Shown: positions 52,978-63,406 of the stretch, in pieces
Layout: the number at the start of each line of letters is the position of its first letter
How positions within the stretch are numbered: the stretch's first letter is position 1
Origin: Pseudomonas hamedanensis
GTDB taxonomy: Bacteria > Pseudomonadota > Gammaproteobacteria > Pseudomonadales > Pseudomonadaceae
Direction of reading: 5' to 3'
NCBI RefSeq assembly: GCF_014268595.2
Contig: NZ_CP077091.1
Coordinates: 2,254,501 to 2,318,500, forward strand
Length of the DNA stretch: 64,000 nucleotides
Made by a program: the position numbers and the translations under genes
The notes under the pieces: model-generated
What the model saw: only the letters and a program-made list of their open reading frames with translations
Told to the model about the DNA's origin: nothing
The model's database searches: none

Positions 52978-53997
52978 TTAGATCATTTCCTCGCCACCCT
53001 TGCCACCGAGCACGATCTCGCCGGCTTCGGCCATGCGACGGGCGATGGTGAGGATTTCTTTCTGCGCCGTTTCGACGTCGCTGACGCGCACCGGGCCTTT
53101 GGCCTCGAGGTCGTCGCGCAACAATTCGGCGGCACGTTTGGACATGTTCTTGAAGATCTTTTCCTTGACGCCTTCGTCCGACCCCTTGAGGGCCAGCACC
53201 AGCACGTCGGAAGACACTTCGCGCAACAGCGCCTGAATACCGCGGTCGTCGACGTCCGCCAGGTTGTTGAACACGAACATGAGGTCTTCGATCTGACCGG
53301 ACAGGTCTTCGTCGACTTCGCGGATCGAGTCCATGAGCTGGCCTTCGATCGAACTGTCGAGGAAGTTCATGATGTCGGCCGCACGTTTGATACCACCCAG
53401 GGTGGTGCGCGAGGCGTTCGAGTTGCCGGAGAACTGTTTCTCGAGAATCTGGTTGAGTTCTTTCAAGGCCGCCGGTTGCACGGTGTTCAACGACGAAACG
53501 CGCAGAATGATGTCCAGACGCACTTTGTGGTCGAAGTTGCCGAGCACTTCACCGGCCTGATCCGGGTCGAGGTACGCGACCACGATCGCCTGGATCTGCG
53601 GGTGTTCGTAACGGATGACGTCGGCCACCGCGCGCGGCTCCATCCATTTCAGGCTGTCGAGGCCGCTGGTGTTGCCGCCGAGCAGGATGCGGTCGATCAG
53701 ACCGTTGGCCTTGTCCTCGCCCAGGGCCTGAGTGAGCATCTTGCGCACGTAGTCGTCGGAACCGACACCGAGGCTGGTCTGGTCGCCGACGATGTCGACG
53801 AATTCGCTCATCACCTGCTCGACCTGCTCGCGGTGGACGTTACCCATTTGCGCCATGGCCACGCCGACGCGCTGGACTTCTTTCGGGCCCATGTGGCGCA
53901 GCACTTGCGCAGCATCGGTCGACCCCAGGGACAGCAGCAGAATCGCGGCTTTGTCGACCTTGGTCAGTTTGACGGCGGCGGCTCGGTTATCACTCAT
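52978..53997 (-). CDS. fliG: Flagellar switch protein FliG
   Basis: 339 residues. Three FliG domains; the N-terminal part (LTKVDKAAILLLSLGSTDAAQVLRHMGPKEVQ) contacts FliF, the C-terminal part (LMFVFNNLADVDDRGIQALLREVSSDVLVLALKGSDEGVKEKIF) holds the charged residues that meet the stators. Start overlaps fliF. Confidence 0.97.
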   Translation of the reverse strand: MSDNRAAAVKLTKVDKAAILLLSLGSTDAAQVLRHMGPKEVQRVGVAMAQMGNVHREQVEQVMSEFVDIVGDQTSLGVGSDDYVRKMLTQALGEDKANGLIDRILLGGNTSGLDSLKWMEPRAVADVIRYEHPQIQAIVVAYLDPDQAGEVLGNFDHKVRLDIILRVSSLNTVQPAALKELNQILEKQFSGNSNASRTTLGGIKRAADIMNFLDSSIEGQLMDSIREVDEDLSGQIEDLMFVFNNLADVDDRGIQALLREVSSDVLVLALKGSDEGVKEKIFKNMSKRAAELLRDDLEAKGPVRVSDVETAQKEILTIARRMAEAGEIVLGGKGGEEMI

Positions 53998-55777
53998 CTG
54001 CGTTAATCCACTCTTTCACGACCTGAGCCACGCGACCCGGGTCTTCAGCTACCAGACTCTTGATTGCATTCAGTTGCGCGTCATAACCCTCGCTCGGGCT
54101 CGGCAACAGAATGCTCTGCGGACCACCGAGGCTCACGCGGTCGTTGGACAGTTCGCCATCCAGGCCGCCCATGCCACCGAGTTCCACGTCGCTGCCCAGA
54201 CCGGCCAGCTCCTTGCCTTTGCCGCCACCGGTGATGTTGTTGAGCACCGGTCGCAGCACACCAAACACCAGCACTAGGATGAACAACACACCCAGCACTT
54301 GTTTGACGATGTCCCAGAACCAGGGCTGGGAGTAGAACGGAATATCGGCAATCACTTCGCCGCGCTCGGCGGAGAACGGCATGTTGATCACGCTGACGCT
54401 GTCGCCACGGCTGGCGTCGAAACCGACGGCGTCCTGCACCAGCCGAGTGAAGCGCGCCAATTCGTCGGCAGTCCACGGCGCCCTGGTGGTTTCACCGTTG
54501 GCCGCATTGACCTTGACCTGATCGTCGACCACTACCGACACCGACAGGCGATTGAGACGACCCTGCTGTTGTTTGGTGTGGCTGATCGAACGGTCGAGTT
54601 CGAAGTTCTTGGTCGATTGCTGACGCTTGTCGGCCGGGTACGGCGCGAGCATCGGCTGACCGGTGGCCGGGTCCATGATCTGCTGACCGTTCGCGTCAAC
54701 CAGCGGTTGGCCCGGTTGAATCATGCCGGCCGGTGCGGCGGTGCCACCGGTGGTTTGCGGCGCCGAGGCCGGCGACGGTGGCTGGTTGCTCAAGGCACCC
54801 GGCACACCTTGCGGGCCATTGCTGGCGGTGCGTTGTTCATTGACCGACTGTTCGCTGCGCAACGCCGGTTGATCCGGGTTGAACTGCTCGGCGGTCGACT
54901 CAACGGCGCTGAAATCGACGTCGGCCGAGACTTCAGCCTTGTAGCGATCGTTGCCCAGTACCGGTTGCAGAATGTTGTGCACGCGCTGGGTGAGCATGCT
55001 TTCCATGCGGCGGCTGTAATCGAACTGCTTGCCGGCCATGGTCATTTCGGAGTTTTCCGCCTGATCGGAGAGCAGGTTGCCCTTCTGATCGACGACGGTG
55101 ATCTGCGATTTGCTCAGCTCGGGAACGGAGGTTGCCACCAGATTGATGATCGCCACCACCTGACCCGGCTCCAGCGAACGACCGCTGTACAGCTCGACCA
55201 GCACCGAGGCGCTTGGCTTGCGCTCGTCACGGACAAACACCGAACTTTTCGGAATCGCCAGGTGCACACGGGCACCCTTGACGTTGTTCAGGCTGGAAAT
55301 GGTCCGCGCCAGTTCGCCTTCGAGGCCGCGACGATAACGGGTCGCTTCCATGAACTGGCTGGTGCCCAGACCTTGTTCCTTGTCGAGGATTTCGAAACCG
55401 ATGTTGCCGTCGCTGGGAGTGACACCAGCGGCGGCGAGTTTCATCCGCGCACGGGACAGGTCGTCGGCCTTGACCAGCAAGGCGCCTGAATTGGGTTCTA
55501 CGTTGTAAGGAATGTCAGCGGCGGCCAGGGTTTCCATGACCTGTTTGGCGTCCAGGCCGGCAAGGCTGCCGTACAAGGGACGGTAATCCGGCTGCTGCGA
55601 CCACAGCACCACGGCAAAGCCAATCGCCACGCTTGCCGCCAGACCGACCAACAGGCCGACCTGACGCAGCACGGTCATCTGGGAAAGGTTTTCCAGAAAG
55701 GACAGGCCGAACAGCGGCGGTTTGCCGTCGATCGGGGTGGCCTTGGCCGGAACGTTATCAGCGACTGCTTCTGCCAT
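53990..55777 (-). CDS. fliF: Flagellar MS-ring protein FliF
   Basis: 595 residues. Two membrane helices (VGLLVGLAASVAIGFAVVLW near residue 41 and VLGVLFILVLVFGVLRPVL near 490) flank a large periplasmic region with ring-building motifs and a low-complexity Pro/Gln/Ala-rich stretch. The C-terminal tail binds FliG. Base of the flagellum. Confidence 0.97.
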   Translation of the reverse strand: MAEAVADNVPAKATPIDGKPPLFGLSFLENLSQMTVLRQVGLLVGLAASVAIGFAVVLWSQQPDYRPLYGSLAGLDAKQVMETLAAADIPYNVEPNSGALLVKADDLSRARMKLAAAGVTPSDGNIGFEILDKEQGLGTSQFMEATRYRRGLEGELARTISSLNNVKGARVHLAIPKSSVFVRDERKPSASVLVELYSGRSLEPGQVVAIINLVATSVPELSKSQITVVDQKGNLLSDQAENSEMTMAGKQFDYSRRMESMLTQRVHNILQPVLGNDRYKAEVSADVDFSAVESTAEQFNPDQPALRSEQSVNEQRTASNGPQGVPGALSNQPPSPASAPQTTGGTAAPAGMIQPGQPLVDANGQQIMDPATGQPMLAPYPADKRQQSTKNFELDRSISHTKQQQGRLNRLSVSVVVDDQVKVNAANGETTRAPWTADELARFTRLVQDAVGFDASRGDSVSVINMPFSAERGEVIADIPFYSQPWFWDIVKQVLGVLFILVLVFGVLRPVLNNITGGGKGKELAGLGSDVELGGMGGLDGELSNDRVSLGGPQSILLPSPSEGYDAQLNAIKSLVAEDPGRVAQVVKEWINADE

Positions 55778-55791
55778 GACTTATTTCGCCC

Positions 55792-56121
55792 TTAAACCGG
55801 CATCTGCATGATGTCTTGGTAAGCCTGAACCAGCTTGTTGCGCACCTGGGTCAGAGCCTGGAACGACACGCTGGCTTTTTGCGAAGCGACCATCACGTCC
55901 GTCAGGTCGACGCCGCTCTTGCCGATTTCGAAAGCGTTGGCCAGTTGAGTCGAGGCTTGCTGGGTATCGCTGACTTTATTGATCGCCTGACCGAGCATGT
56001 CGGAAAAGCTGCTGCCCGCCAGTTCAGGGACAGCGGCAGTCGATTTACGCGCAGACATGGCATCCACTTTCATGGCCTGCATGTCCATCATCAACCGATT
56101 AAATTCAATACCTTGGCTCAT
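55792..56121 (-). CDS. fliE: Flagellar rod/MS-ring adaptor FliE
   Basis: 109 residues. Typical C-terminal motif [34 protein letters not shown]. Joins the rod to the MS-ring. First gene of fliEFGHIJ. A sigma-54 promoter lies 62-77 bases upstream. Confidence 0.96.
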   Translation of the reverse strand: MSQGIEFNRLMMDMQAMKVDAMSARKSTAAVPELAGSSFSDMLGQAINKVSDTQQASTQLANAFEIGKSGVDLTDVMVASQKASVSFQALTQVRNKLVQAYQDIMQMPV

Positions 56122-56183
56122 GGTCTACTCTCTTGGGCGGCCCGCAATTTTTTGACACTCACTCGGCGGGTACACAGGTATTA

Positions 56184-56198
56184 GCAACAAGGGTGCCA
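56184..56198 (-). promoter_or_regulatory. Sigma-54 promoter of fliE
   Basis: Minus strand TGGCAC-N5-TTGC at 56198-56184, a perfect -24 and -12 match. The -24 box lies in the 3' arm of the fleR terminator hairpin (56191-56212). Confidence 0.85.
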
Positions 56199-56212
56199 GC
56201 TCATGGGCACCC
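56191..56212 (-). terminator. Hairpin terminator after fleR, overlapping the fliE promoter
   Basis: Seven-base stem GGGTGCC / GGCACCC with eight-base loop, followed on the minus strand by TTGTT. A weaker hairpin with AAAACATTC / GAATGCTTTT lies just before it at 56221-56241. Confidence 0.6.
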
Positions 56213-56249
56213 TTCCTAGAAAAGCATTCTGAATGTTTTGCAGTAGCGC

Positions 56250-57632
56250 TCAGGTGGCGAACAGATAGCCTTCGACATCCATACCGGCATCGCGCATTTG
56301 CGCCAGTTTGTAGCGCAGGGTGCGCGGGCTGATGCCGAGCTTTTCTGCCGCTTCCTTGCGCCGGCCACGCTCGGCGCGCAGGGTGTCGATGATCATCTGA
56401 AACTCCCGGCGGCGCAGGTCATCGCCCAGGGCGCCGGCCGAATCCACGTCGATTTGCACTTCGCGAATCGCCGGCGCTGCGACCGGCAAAGGAGCGAATG
56501 TCACCGCACCGGCCAGGCAGAAATCCTGCGGCTGAATCAAGCCGCCCTGCTGCAAGATCAGCGCGCGTTGAATGGCGTTGTCCAGCTCACGCACATTGCC
56601 CGGCCACGGATAAGCAGTCAGGCAAGCTTGCGCTTCGGGCGACAGTTTCGCCGCTGCGTGCTTCATTTTATTGACGTGTTTGGCCAACAACTTTTCCGCC
56701 AGCGGCAGGATATCGGCAGTGCGCTCGCGAAGTGGACGCCAGGCCAGGGGGAAAACCGACAAGCGGTAAAACAGGTCTTCACGGAAGCGCCCCGCCGCCA
56801 CTTCACCGGCCAGATCGCGGTTGGTCGTTGCGACCACGCGAATATCCAGGCTGATCGGCTTGCGTGCGCCGACCCGCTCCACTTCGCGCTCCTGCAACAC
56901 ACGCAGCAGCTTGGCTTGCAGCCCCAAGGGCATTTCGGAAATTTCATCGAGCAGAATCGTGCCGCCTTCGGCCTGTTCGAACTTGCCGGCCTGTGAAGCG
57001 ATGGCACCGGTGAACGAACCTTTCTCGTGACCGAACAACGTGGCTTCGAGCATATTGTCAGGGATCGCGGCGCAGTTAATCGCGATAAAGGGCTGACTGG
57101 CCCGCCGCGATTGCTGGTGGATATAGCGCGCCAGCACCTCTTTACCGGTGCCGGATTCGCCGGAAATCAATACGGTCGAGTCACTGCGCGCAACCCGTGC
57201 CGCCAGTTCCAGCAACTGCGCGCTGGCAGGTTCGACCGCCACCGGGCCGTCGTCTGCGCTCGCCCCGAGGCTACCCAACGCATGCCGCGCAACGAGATCG
57301 AGCAGCGCTTTGGGTTCGAACGGCTTGACCAGATAATCCGCTGCGCCCTGGCGCATCGCATCGACCGCACGCTCGACCGCGCCATGGGCGGTCATCAGAA
57401 GCACCGGCAATTGCGGCTGTCGCGCACGCAGCAGGGCGAGCAATTGATGACCGTCCATGCCCGGCATGTTGACGTCGCTGACCACCAGGCTGAACGCTTC
57501 TTGCGCGACCGCCGTCAACGCCTCCTCGGCGCTACCGACGGCATGATAATCATGACCGGCGAGCAGCAGCGTATCGGCCAGCGCTTCGCGCAGAGAACGG
57601 TCATCCTCGACCAACAACACCTTGATGCCCAT
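56250..57632 (-). CDS. fleR: Sigma-54-dependent response regulator FleR
   Basis: 460 residues. Receiver domain with Asp 53 (VVSDVNMPG), AAA+ domain with Walker [10 protein letters not shown], the sigma-54 contact loop in the form GSFTGA (GAFTGA in FleQ), Walker B, and a C-terminal helix-turn-helix of Fis type (KEAAEKLGISPRTLRYKLAQMR). Activates middle flagellar genes when FleS phosphorylates it. Five bases after fleS. Confidence 0.96.
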   Translation of the reverse strand: MGIKVLLVEDDRSLREALADTLLLAGHDYHAVGSAEEALTAVAQEAFSLVVSDVNMPGMDGHQLLALLRARQPQLPVLLMTAHGAVERAVDAMRQGAADYLVKPFEPKALLDLVARHALGSLGASADDGPVAVEPASAQLLELAARVARSDSTVLISGESGTGKEVLARYIHQQSRRASQPFIAINCAAIPDNMLEATLFGHEKGSFTGAIASQAGKFEQAEGGTILLDEISEMPLGLQAKLLRVLQEREVERVGARKPISLDIRVVATTNRDLAGEVAAGRFREDLFYRLSVFPLAWRPLRERTADILPLAEKLLAKHVNKMKHAAAKLSPEAQACLTAYPWPGNVRELDNAIQRALILQQGGLIQPQDFCLAGAVTFAPLPVAAPAIREVQIDVDSAGALGDDLRRREFQMIIDTLRAERGRRKEAAEKLGISPRTLRYKLAQMRDAGMDVEGYLFAT

Positions 57633-57637
57633 GAGGT

Positions 57638-58849
57638 TTATTCAGCTCCCTGTGCGGCGGAAAACAGCGGCAGGATGACCTGCGCACATGTGCCGCGTCC
57701 GACCCGCGAACGCAGCAGCAATTCTCCCTGATGCGCCCGGGCCACTGCCTTGACCACGGTCAGGCCAAGGCCGGTACCAGTGACTTTGGTGGTAAAAAAA
57801 GGCTCGCCGAGGCGCGCCAAAACGGTCGGCTCGATGCCACTGCCGCTATCGCTGACGCACAGGCGCAGCGTGTTATCGCGGGTGTAGCAATGCACTTTCA
57901 AACGCACATCGGCGGCGCTGGCCTGGATGGCGTTTTCAATCAGATTCAGCAGCGCGCCGACCAGCGTGTCGCGGTTGCACAGCAACTCACCGGTATGGCT
58001 GTCGCACTGCCAGCGAATCGGCAAATCCTGCACATGGGTCAGCGCCGCGGCTTGCAGCGATTGCATCAAGGCATGAGGTGTAAGGCGGTCGGTCAGCGGC
58101 AACTCGCCGCGAGCGAATACCAGCATGTCGCGTACTTGATGCTCCAGCTCATGCAGACGCTCCTTGAGGCGTCCGGCGAAACGTTGCTGGGTTTCGACCG
58201 GCAACTGCTGCTCAGTCAAATGACTGGCGTAGAGCAACGCGGCGGACAGCGGCGTGCGGATCTGGTGCGCCAGCGAGGCAACCATGCGCCCCAGCGAGGA
58301 CAAGCGCTCATGGCGCGCCAGTTGATCTTGCAGATGACGGGTTTCTGTCAGGTCGTTGAGCAGCACCAATTGCCCCGGTTCGGCATCCAGCGAGCGAGTG
58401 GCAATCGACAGGCGCCGACCGTTTTTCAGGGAAATTTCGTGACCGTCGTCTTCACGCGGCGCGAAGCAGCGAGCGATCACCTGGCGCCACAACTCGCCTA
58501 CCAGCGGCAAGCCGAGCAAATCGATGGCGGCCGGGTTGGCTTCGCGCACGATGCCGCGACCGTCAAGCACAATGACGCCGCCGGGCAACAGATCAAGGAG
58601 GTTTTGCAAACGATTGGCCAAGCGCTCTTTTTCCGCCAGCTCCTGCATGCGCTGGGCGCTGACCACTTCCAGCTCACCCTTGAGCTCGGTGACCCGCGCT
58701 TCCAGCAGGCTGTAGGAGTCGGTCAACTGGCTGGACATCTGGTTGAACAGCGCGAACGCCTGCTCAAGTCCCTGACGGCTTGCCTGCTCCACGGATGAGG
58801 GTTGCCCCACGATGTTGGAGGCAGAAGAGATCTGGGCGACTTGGGGCAT
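57638..58849 (-). CDS. fleS: Sensor histidine kinase FleS
   Basis: 403 residues. No clear membrane helix: soluble coiled-coil start, PAS domain (LLPGGVIVLDGRGIVREANP), phospho-acceptor His in ASLAHQIRTPLSAALLY, and the ATPase core (NLIENAIQAS, SDSGSGIEP, GTGLGLTVVKAVARAH). Partner of FleR. Sigma-54 promoter upstream at 58904-58918. Confidence 0.96.
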   Translation of the reverse strand: MPQVAQISSASNIVGQPSSVEQASRQGLEQAFALFNQMSSQLTDSYSLLEARVTELKGELEVVSAQRMQELAEKERLANRLQNLLDLLPGGVIVLDGRGIVREANPAAIDLLGLPLVGELWRQVIARCFAPREDDGHEISLKNGRRLSIATRSLDAEPGQLVLLNDLTETRHLQDQLARHERLSSLGRMVASLAHQIRTPLSAALLYASHLTEQQLPVETQQRFAGRLKERLHELEHQVRDMLVFARGELPLTDRLTPHALMQSLQAAALTHVQDLPIRWQCDSHTGELLCNRDTLVGALLNLIENAIQASAADVRLKVHCYTRDNTLRLCVSDSGSGIEPTVLARLGEPFFTTKVTGTGLGLTVVKAVARAHQGELLLRSRVGRGTCAQVILPLFSAAQGAE

Positions 58850-58903
58850 TGTGCTCTCTCGCTTGGCTGACCGTCAGTGAAACGGAACGTTGCGAGGGAT
58901 GTA

Positions 58904-58918
58904 GCAATACCCGTGCCT
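58904..58918 (-). promoter_or_regulatory. Sigma-54 promoter of fleSR
   Basis: Minus strand AGGCAC-N5-TTGC (58918-58904); one mismatch in the -24 box, correct spacing. FleQ-dependent promoter in Pseudomonas by analogy. Confidence 0.8.
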
Positions 58919-58959
58919 AAAAAAAACGGCTTATAAATGAAGGGGTTGAAAAACAGGCG

Positions 58960-60435
<1,476 letters not shown>

Positions 60436-60541
60436 GCAATAGCAACTTCCCTAGTCAACTCAATGCCCGAAATCAGGGGCAAGCGAGACGCTTGCAGGAC
60501 ACCATGTGCCTGTAGACGCCTTAAATCTGGAAACAGCCACT

Positions 60542-60570
60542 AGTTAAGTCAAAAAACCGTGCACAGTCAA
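60542..60570 (-). promoter_or_regulatory. Sigma-70 promoter of fleQ
   Basis: Minus strand -35 TTGACT (60570-60565), 17-base spacer, -10 TTAACT (60547-60542), about 107 bases before fleQ. It fits the need for a sigma-70 start of the flagellar hierarchy. Confidence 0.6.
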
Positions 60571-60607
60571 ATTTATGGCGCATATGCCTGGATTAACTGG
60601 GGGTTAA

Positions 60608-60904
60608 TTAACCAAACAGATGGTAAACCTTTGCCGCTTTCTGCGCCTGGGTGATCTGCGACATCTCGTTGGCTATCGCCTGCCGCTCACCCATCGCCAC
60701 CTCAAGAAGCTCCTTGTAAACGAACAGCAGCTCTTCGAGGTTGTCGCGCAAGGCGACTTCGTCCAGCGCAGCTTCCGCCATGACGTCTTCCATGCAGGAA
60801 CGGCAAGCCAGATCCAGCTCACCAATAGCTTCCCAGTTGCGTTCGGCCAGCGCACTGACCAGCGCCTCACGGGTATCGGCGATTCGCTGCAATACAAGAC
60901 TCAT
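60608..60904 (-). CDS. fliT: Flagellar export chaperone FliT
   Basis: 98 residues, helical, of FliT type by position (after fliS) and size. It binds FliD and prevents its early assembly. Eleven bases after fliS. The sequence itself is weakly conserved, so the call leans on context. Confidence 0.8.
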   Translation of the reverse strand: MSLVLQRIADTREALVSALAERNWEAIGELDLACRSCMEDVMAEAALDEVALRDNLEELLFVYKELLEVAMGERQAIANEMSQITQAQKAAKVYHLFG

Positions 60905-60915
60905 GGTGATCTCCT

Positions 60916-61314
60916 TCAGAACTGCGGAGCCGGCACAGGTGCAATGGCATCCCAGCCTTCTTTTACCGTTGTCAGCAGGCCCGCCACCTCATCGAGGATA
61001 CGCGGATCGCTGCTGATGTTCGCCTCGGCGAGGCGCTTCATCATGTAGATATACAGACCATCCAGATCGGCCAGCGCCTCTGCATTGTTTTCCAGGTCGA
61101 GGCCTTCACGCAGGCCACTGACGATACCGATGGCCTTGCTGATCGATGTGCACTTGGCGGGAATGTCCTTACGCTCGATGGCGCCTTTGGCCTGAGCGAT
61201 ACGCGCCAGACCACCTTCCATCAACATTTGCACCAGGCGGTGCGGGCTCGCTTCGGATGTCTGGGCGTGTGCGCCGACTTTCTGGTACTGCCGAAGGGCT
61301 AACATCGGATTCAT
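60916..61314 (-). CDS. fliS: Flagellin export chaperone FliS
   Basis: 132 residues. Family features: MLALRQYQKVGAHAQTSEASPHRLVQMLMEG, helical bundle. Binds the flagellin C-terminus and delivers it for export. It follows fliD after a terminator and has its own sigma-28-like promoter (61352-61378). Confidence 0.96.
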   Translation of the reverse strand: MNPMLALRQYQKVGAHAQTSEASPHRLVQMLMEGGLARIAQAKGAIERKDIPAKCTSISKAIGIVSGLREGLDLENNAEALADLDGLYIYMMKRLAEANISSDPRILDEVAGLLTTVKEGWDAIAPVPAPQF

Positions 61315-61351
61315 GTTCTACCTCATTGCCACAATGACTCGTCTAACCAGT

Positions 61352-61378
61352 GTATCGCCAACGAGTCACAGAACTTTA
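61352..61378 (-). promoter_or_regulatory. Sigma-28 promoter of fliS-fliT
   Basis: Minus strand TAAAGTTC (61378-61371), 11-base spacer, GGCGATAC (61359-61352); consensus is TAAAGTTT-N11-GCCGATAA. It lies between the fliD terminator and fliS. Confidence 0.65.
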
Positions 61379-61386
61379 GATCAAAA

Positions 61387-61432
61387 GACAAAAACCCGGC
61401 GCACGCCGATAAAGCGTAGCCGGGTTTTTGTC
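61387..61432 (-). terminator. Rho-independent terminator of fliD
   Basis: Stem GACAAAAACCCGGC / GCCGGGTTTTTGTC, 14 bases, with an 18-base loop, 11 bases past the fliD stop. The arms contain the T run. Confidence 0.85.
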
Positions 61433-61443
61433 GTTACTACTTG

Positions 61444-62892
61444 TTACTTCGCAGACTGCTGAGCATTCAGCGAGCTGAAGAACGACGTGATGTTGCTCGC
61501 CGTCGCCTTCATTTGCCCCACGAGCAAGTCCATGGCGTTGTACTTGGCGGTCAAGGTTGCCGTCAGGTTGGCAACGCGCAGATCCAGCGCCACCTGCTGC
61601 TTTTGCAGGCTCGATGTCAGATTGGTCAGGTTGGAGCTGCGCTGATCGAGCAGACCGCCTGTCTTGACGTACGGATCAACCGCCGCGCTCATGCGCGCCA
61701 ATAAACCATTCTTGGCGTCGGTGCCGCTGAACAGCTGCTGAACCTGGCCGGCCATGCCCGGCGTTTCCATACGCTTGTTGAACACCGCGGTGTCGAGCGT
61801 CAGCAAACCGGTCTTGTTGTCGGTCAGCACGCCCATCTGCGACAGCACGGACAATTGGCCTTGCCCGCCAGCCCCCGGATCGGTCAGCTGGGCACGGATA
61901 TCAGCCATCAGCGAACGTGGCAGAGCGTCACCGGTAAACGCGGCAGACACGGTCAGATTACCGTCGGCATCCGCTGTAGCCTTGGACAGCGTATCGACCG
62001 TTTTCTTCAGCGTGTTATAGGAATCGATGAAGGTCTGCAGCGATGTCTGGATCCCGGCGGTATTAGTCGCGACCGACACAGTCGCCGGCGTTGGCACGCC
62101 GCCGACGACGGGACTCGCGGTGACCAGATTCAGGGTCATGCCGCTGATTGCACCGGTCACGGTATTGGTCTTGCTCGTAACGGCCAGGCCGTCGATGGTC
62201 AGGCTAGCATCCATGGCCAGGTTACCGACGGCTCCGGACGCGCTGGGCGCCGGGCTGTCGCCCATCTTCTGGGTGCCGTCGATTTCCAGGCCGGCGATGC
62301 CGCTGACCTTCAAATCCATGCCGGCGCCCGTCTTGTTCGAGCTCAGCACCAGACGCGAAGACCCGGTACTGTCAGTCACGATGTTCGCGGAAATACCGTT
62401 GCTGGCCTGTGCGGTGTTGATCGCATCACGCGTGGACTGCAACGTTGCATTGGCCGGAATCTCGACATTGTAATCAGTGCCATTCTGACTGATTTTCAGA
62501 GTACCACTCGGAATGGCACTGGCGGCCCCGCCGGCAAAGGCGGCACTGGCAACTTTCGAGCCGGTGGCCAGGTTTTTCACGACGACGCTGTAAGTACCCG
62601 GTACGGCGGTTTTATCCGAGGTAGCACCGACCACCGTTGGCGTGTCAGACGTTGCGGTAAAACCGGCAAACGCCGGGCTTGAGGCCTTGTTCAGATCGGC
62701 CATAGCCTTTTGATAAGCCGCCAGCGCGCTTTTCAGCGAACCGACGCCGGAAATTTTCAGGCTGTTGGTTTTGGTCGCGGTATCGATCTGCGTCTGCTTG
62801 GCAGACTTGTCGGCGTTGACCAGCGCGGTCACGATCGCGCCGATGTCCAGGCCGGAACCCAGTCCGGAACCCGGTAGAATTGGACTTGCCAT
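61444..62892 (-). CDS. fliD: Flagellar filament cap protein FliD
   Basis: 482 residues from ATG 62892 (MASPILPGSGLGSGLDIGAI); spacing from AGGGAG supports this over ATG 62898. N-terminal and C-terminal coiled-coil ends frame a variable centre (TSDTPTVVGATSDKTAV; IQTSLQTFIDSYNTLKKTVD). Assembles flagellin at the filament tip. Confidence 0.96.
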   Translation of the reverse strand: MASPILPGSGLGSGLDIGAIVTALVNADKSAKQTQIDTATKTNSLKISGVGSLKSALAAYQKAMADLNKASSPAFAGFTATSDTPTVVGATSDKTAVPGTYSVVVKNLATGSKVASAAFAGGAASAIPSGTLKISQNGTDYNVEIPANATLQSTRDAINTAQASNGISANIVTDSTGSSRLVLSSNKTGAGMDLKVSGIAGLEIDGTQKMGDSPAPSASGAVGNLAMDASLTIDGLAVTSKTNTVTGAISGMTLNLVTASPVVGGVPTPATVSVATNTAGIQTSLQTFIDSYNTLKKTVDTLSKATADADGNLTVSAAFTGDALPRSLMADIRAQLTDPGAGGQGQLSVLSQMGVLTDNKTGLLTLDTAVFNKRMETPGMAGQVQQLFSGTDAKNGLLARMSAAVDPYVKTGGLLDQRSSNLTNLTSSLQKQQVALDLRVANLTATLTAKYNAMDLLVGQMKATASNITSFFSSLNAQQSAK

Positions 62893-62974
62893 GTGCATCT
62901 CCCTTCAGATTGTTGCCATTCTTTTGACCGTTACAGGCGTCTTGGGAACGAGCAAACACTATTCATGCCATTTA

Positions 62975-63334
62975 TCAGACTTTGGCGTCGAACAACACGT
63001 GGCTTGCATTGGCAAGACTGTCTGCCAGTTTGAGGGCTTCGGCGGAGGGAATCTGCCGAACGACCTCACCCGTCTCGCTTGCGATCACCTTGACGATGAC
63101 CTTTCCGGAGTGCTCATCGATAGAGAACTCCAGGTTGCGCTTGATCGATTGGACGAACTTCTCGATCTCCTGCACAGCCAGTTTCAACTTGGCGTCATCC
63201 GTACCCTGACGTTTACGGTCAGCGACCGGAGCATCGGCCTGCGCAACTTTTGGCGTCTCTGACGGCTTGTCAGCAACCGGTATCGCTGCCTTGGGAGCCG
63301 GATAAGACACGTTAAGCTTTACGCTCATGTCCAT
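62975..63334 (-). CDS. flaG: Flagellar protein FlaG
   Basis: 119 residues from ATG 63334 (MDMSVKLNVSYP), chosen because GGAGG lies eight bases upstream; earlier in-frame starts are too close. The conserved end RNLEFSIDEHSGKVIVKVIASETGEVVRQIPSAEAL marks the family. It may affect filament length. Between fliC and fliD. Confidence 0.93.
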   Translation of the reverse strand: MDMSVKLNVSYPAPKAAIPVADKPSETPKVAQADAPVADRKRQGTDDAKLKLAVQEIEKFVQSIKRNLEFSIDEHSGKVIVKVIASETGEVVRQIPSAEALKLADSLANASHVLFDAKV

Positions 63335-63353
63335 GCCCATCACCTCCTAACGT

Positions 63354-63392
63354 AAAAAAGCGAGAGAGCACGACAAGCGCACTCCCCCGCTC
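63354..63392 (-). terminator. Rho-independent terminator of fliC
   Basis: Minus-strand hairpin AGCGGGGGAGTGCG / CGTGCTCTCTCGCT, with two G-T pairs, followed by six T residues, about 15 bases past the flagellin stop. Confidence 0.75.
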
Positions 63393-63406
63393 AAACTCAT
63401 TCCGAA

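Noticed and set aside
52780..54006. 408-codon plus-strand frame opposite fliG and fliH
   Set aside because: Antisense shadow of conserved genes; composition typical of the reverse frame.
54299..55489. 396-codon plus-strand frame opposite fliF
   Set aside because: Antisense shadow of fliF in GC-rich DNA; no Shine-Dalgarno or recognisable domain.
62893..62974. Possible sigma-54 site before fliD (TGGCAT...TTTGC)
   Set aside because: The GG to GC spacing is 14 bases, not ten, so it cannot serve as a sigma-54 promoter.
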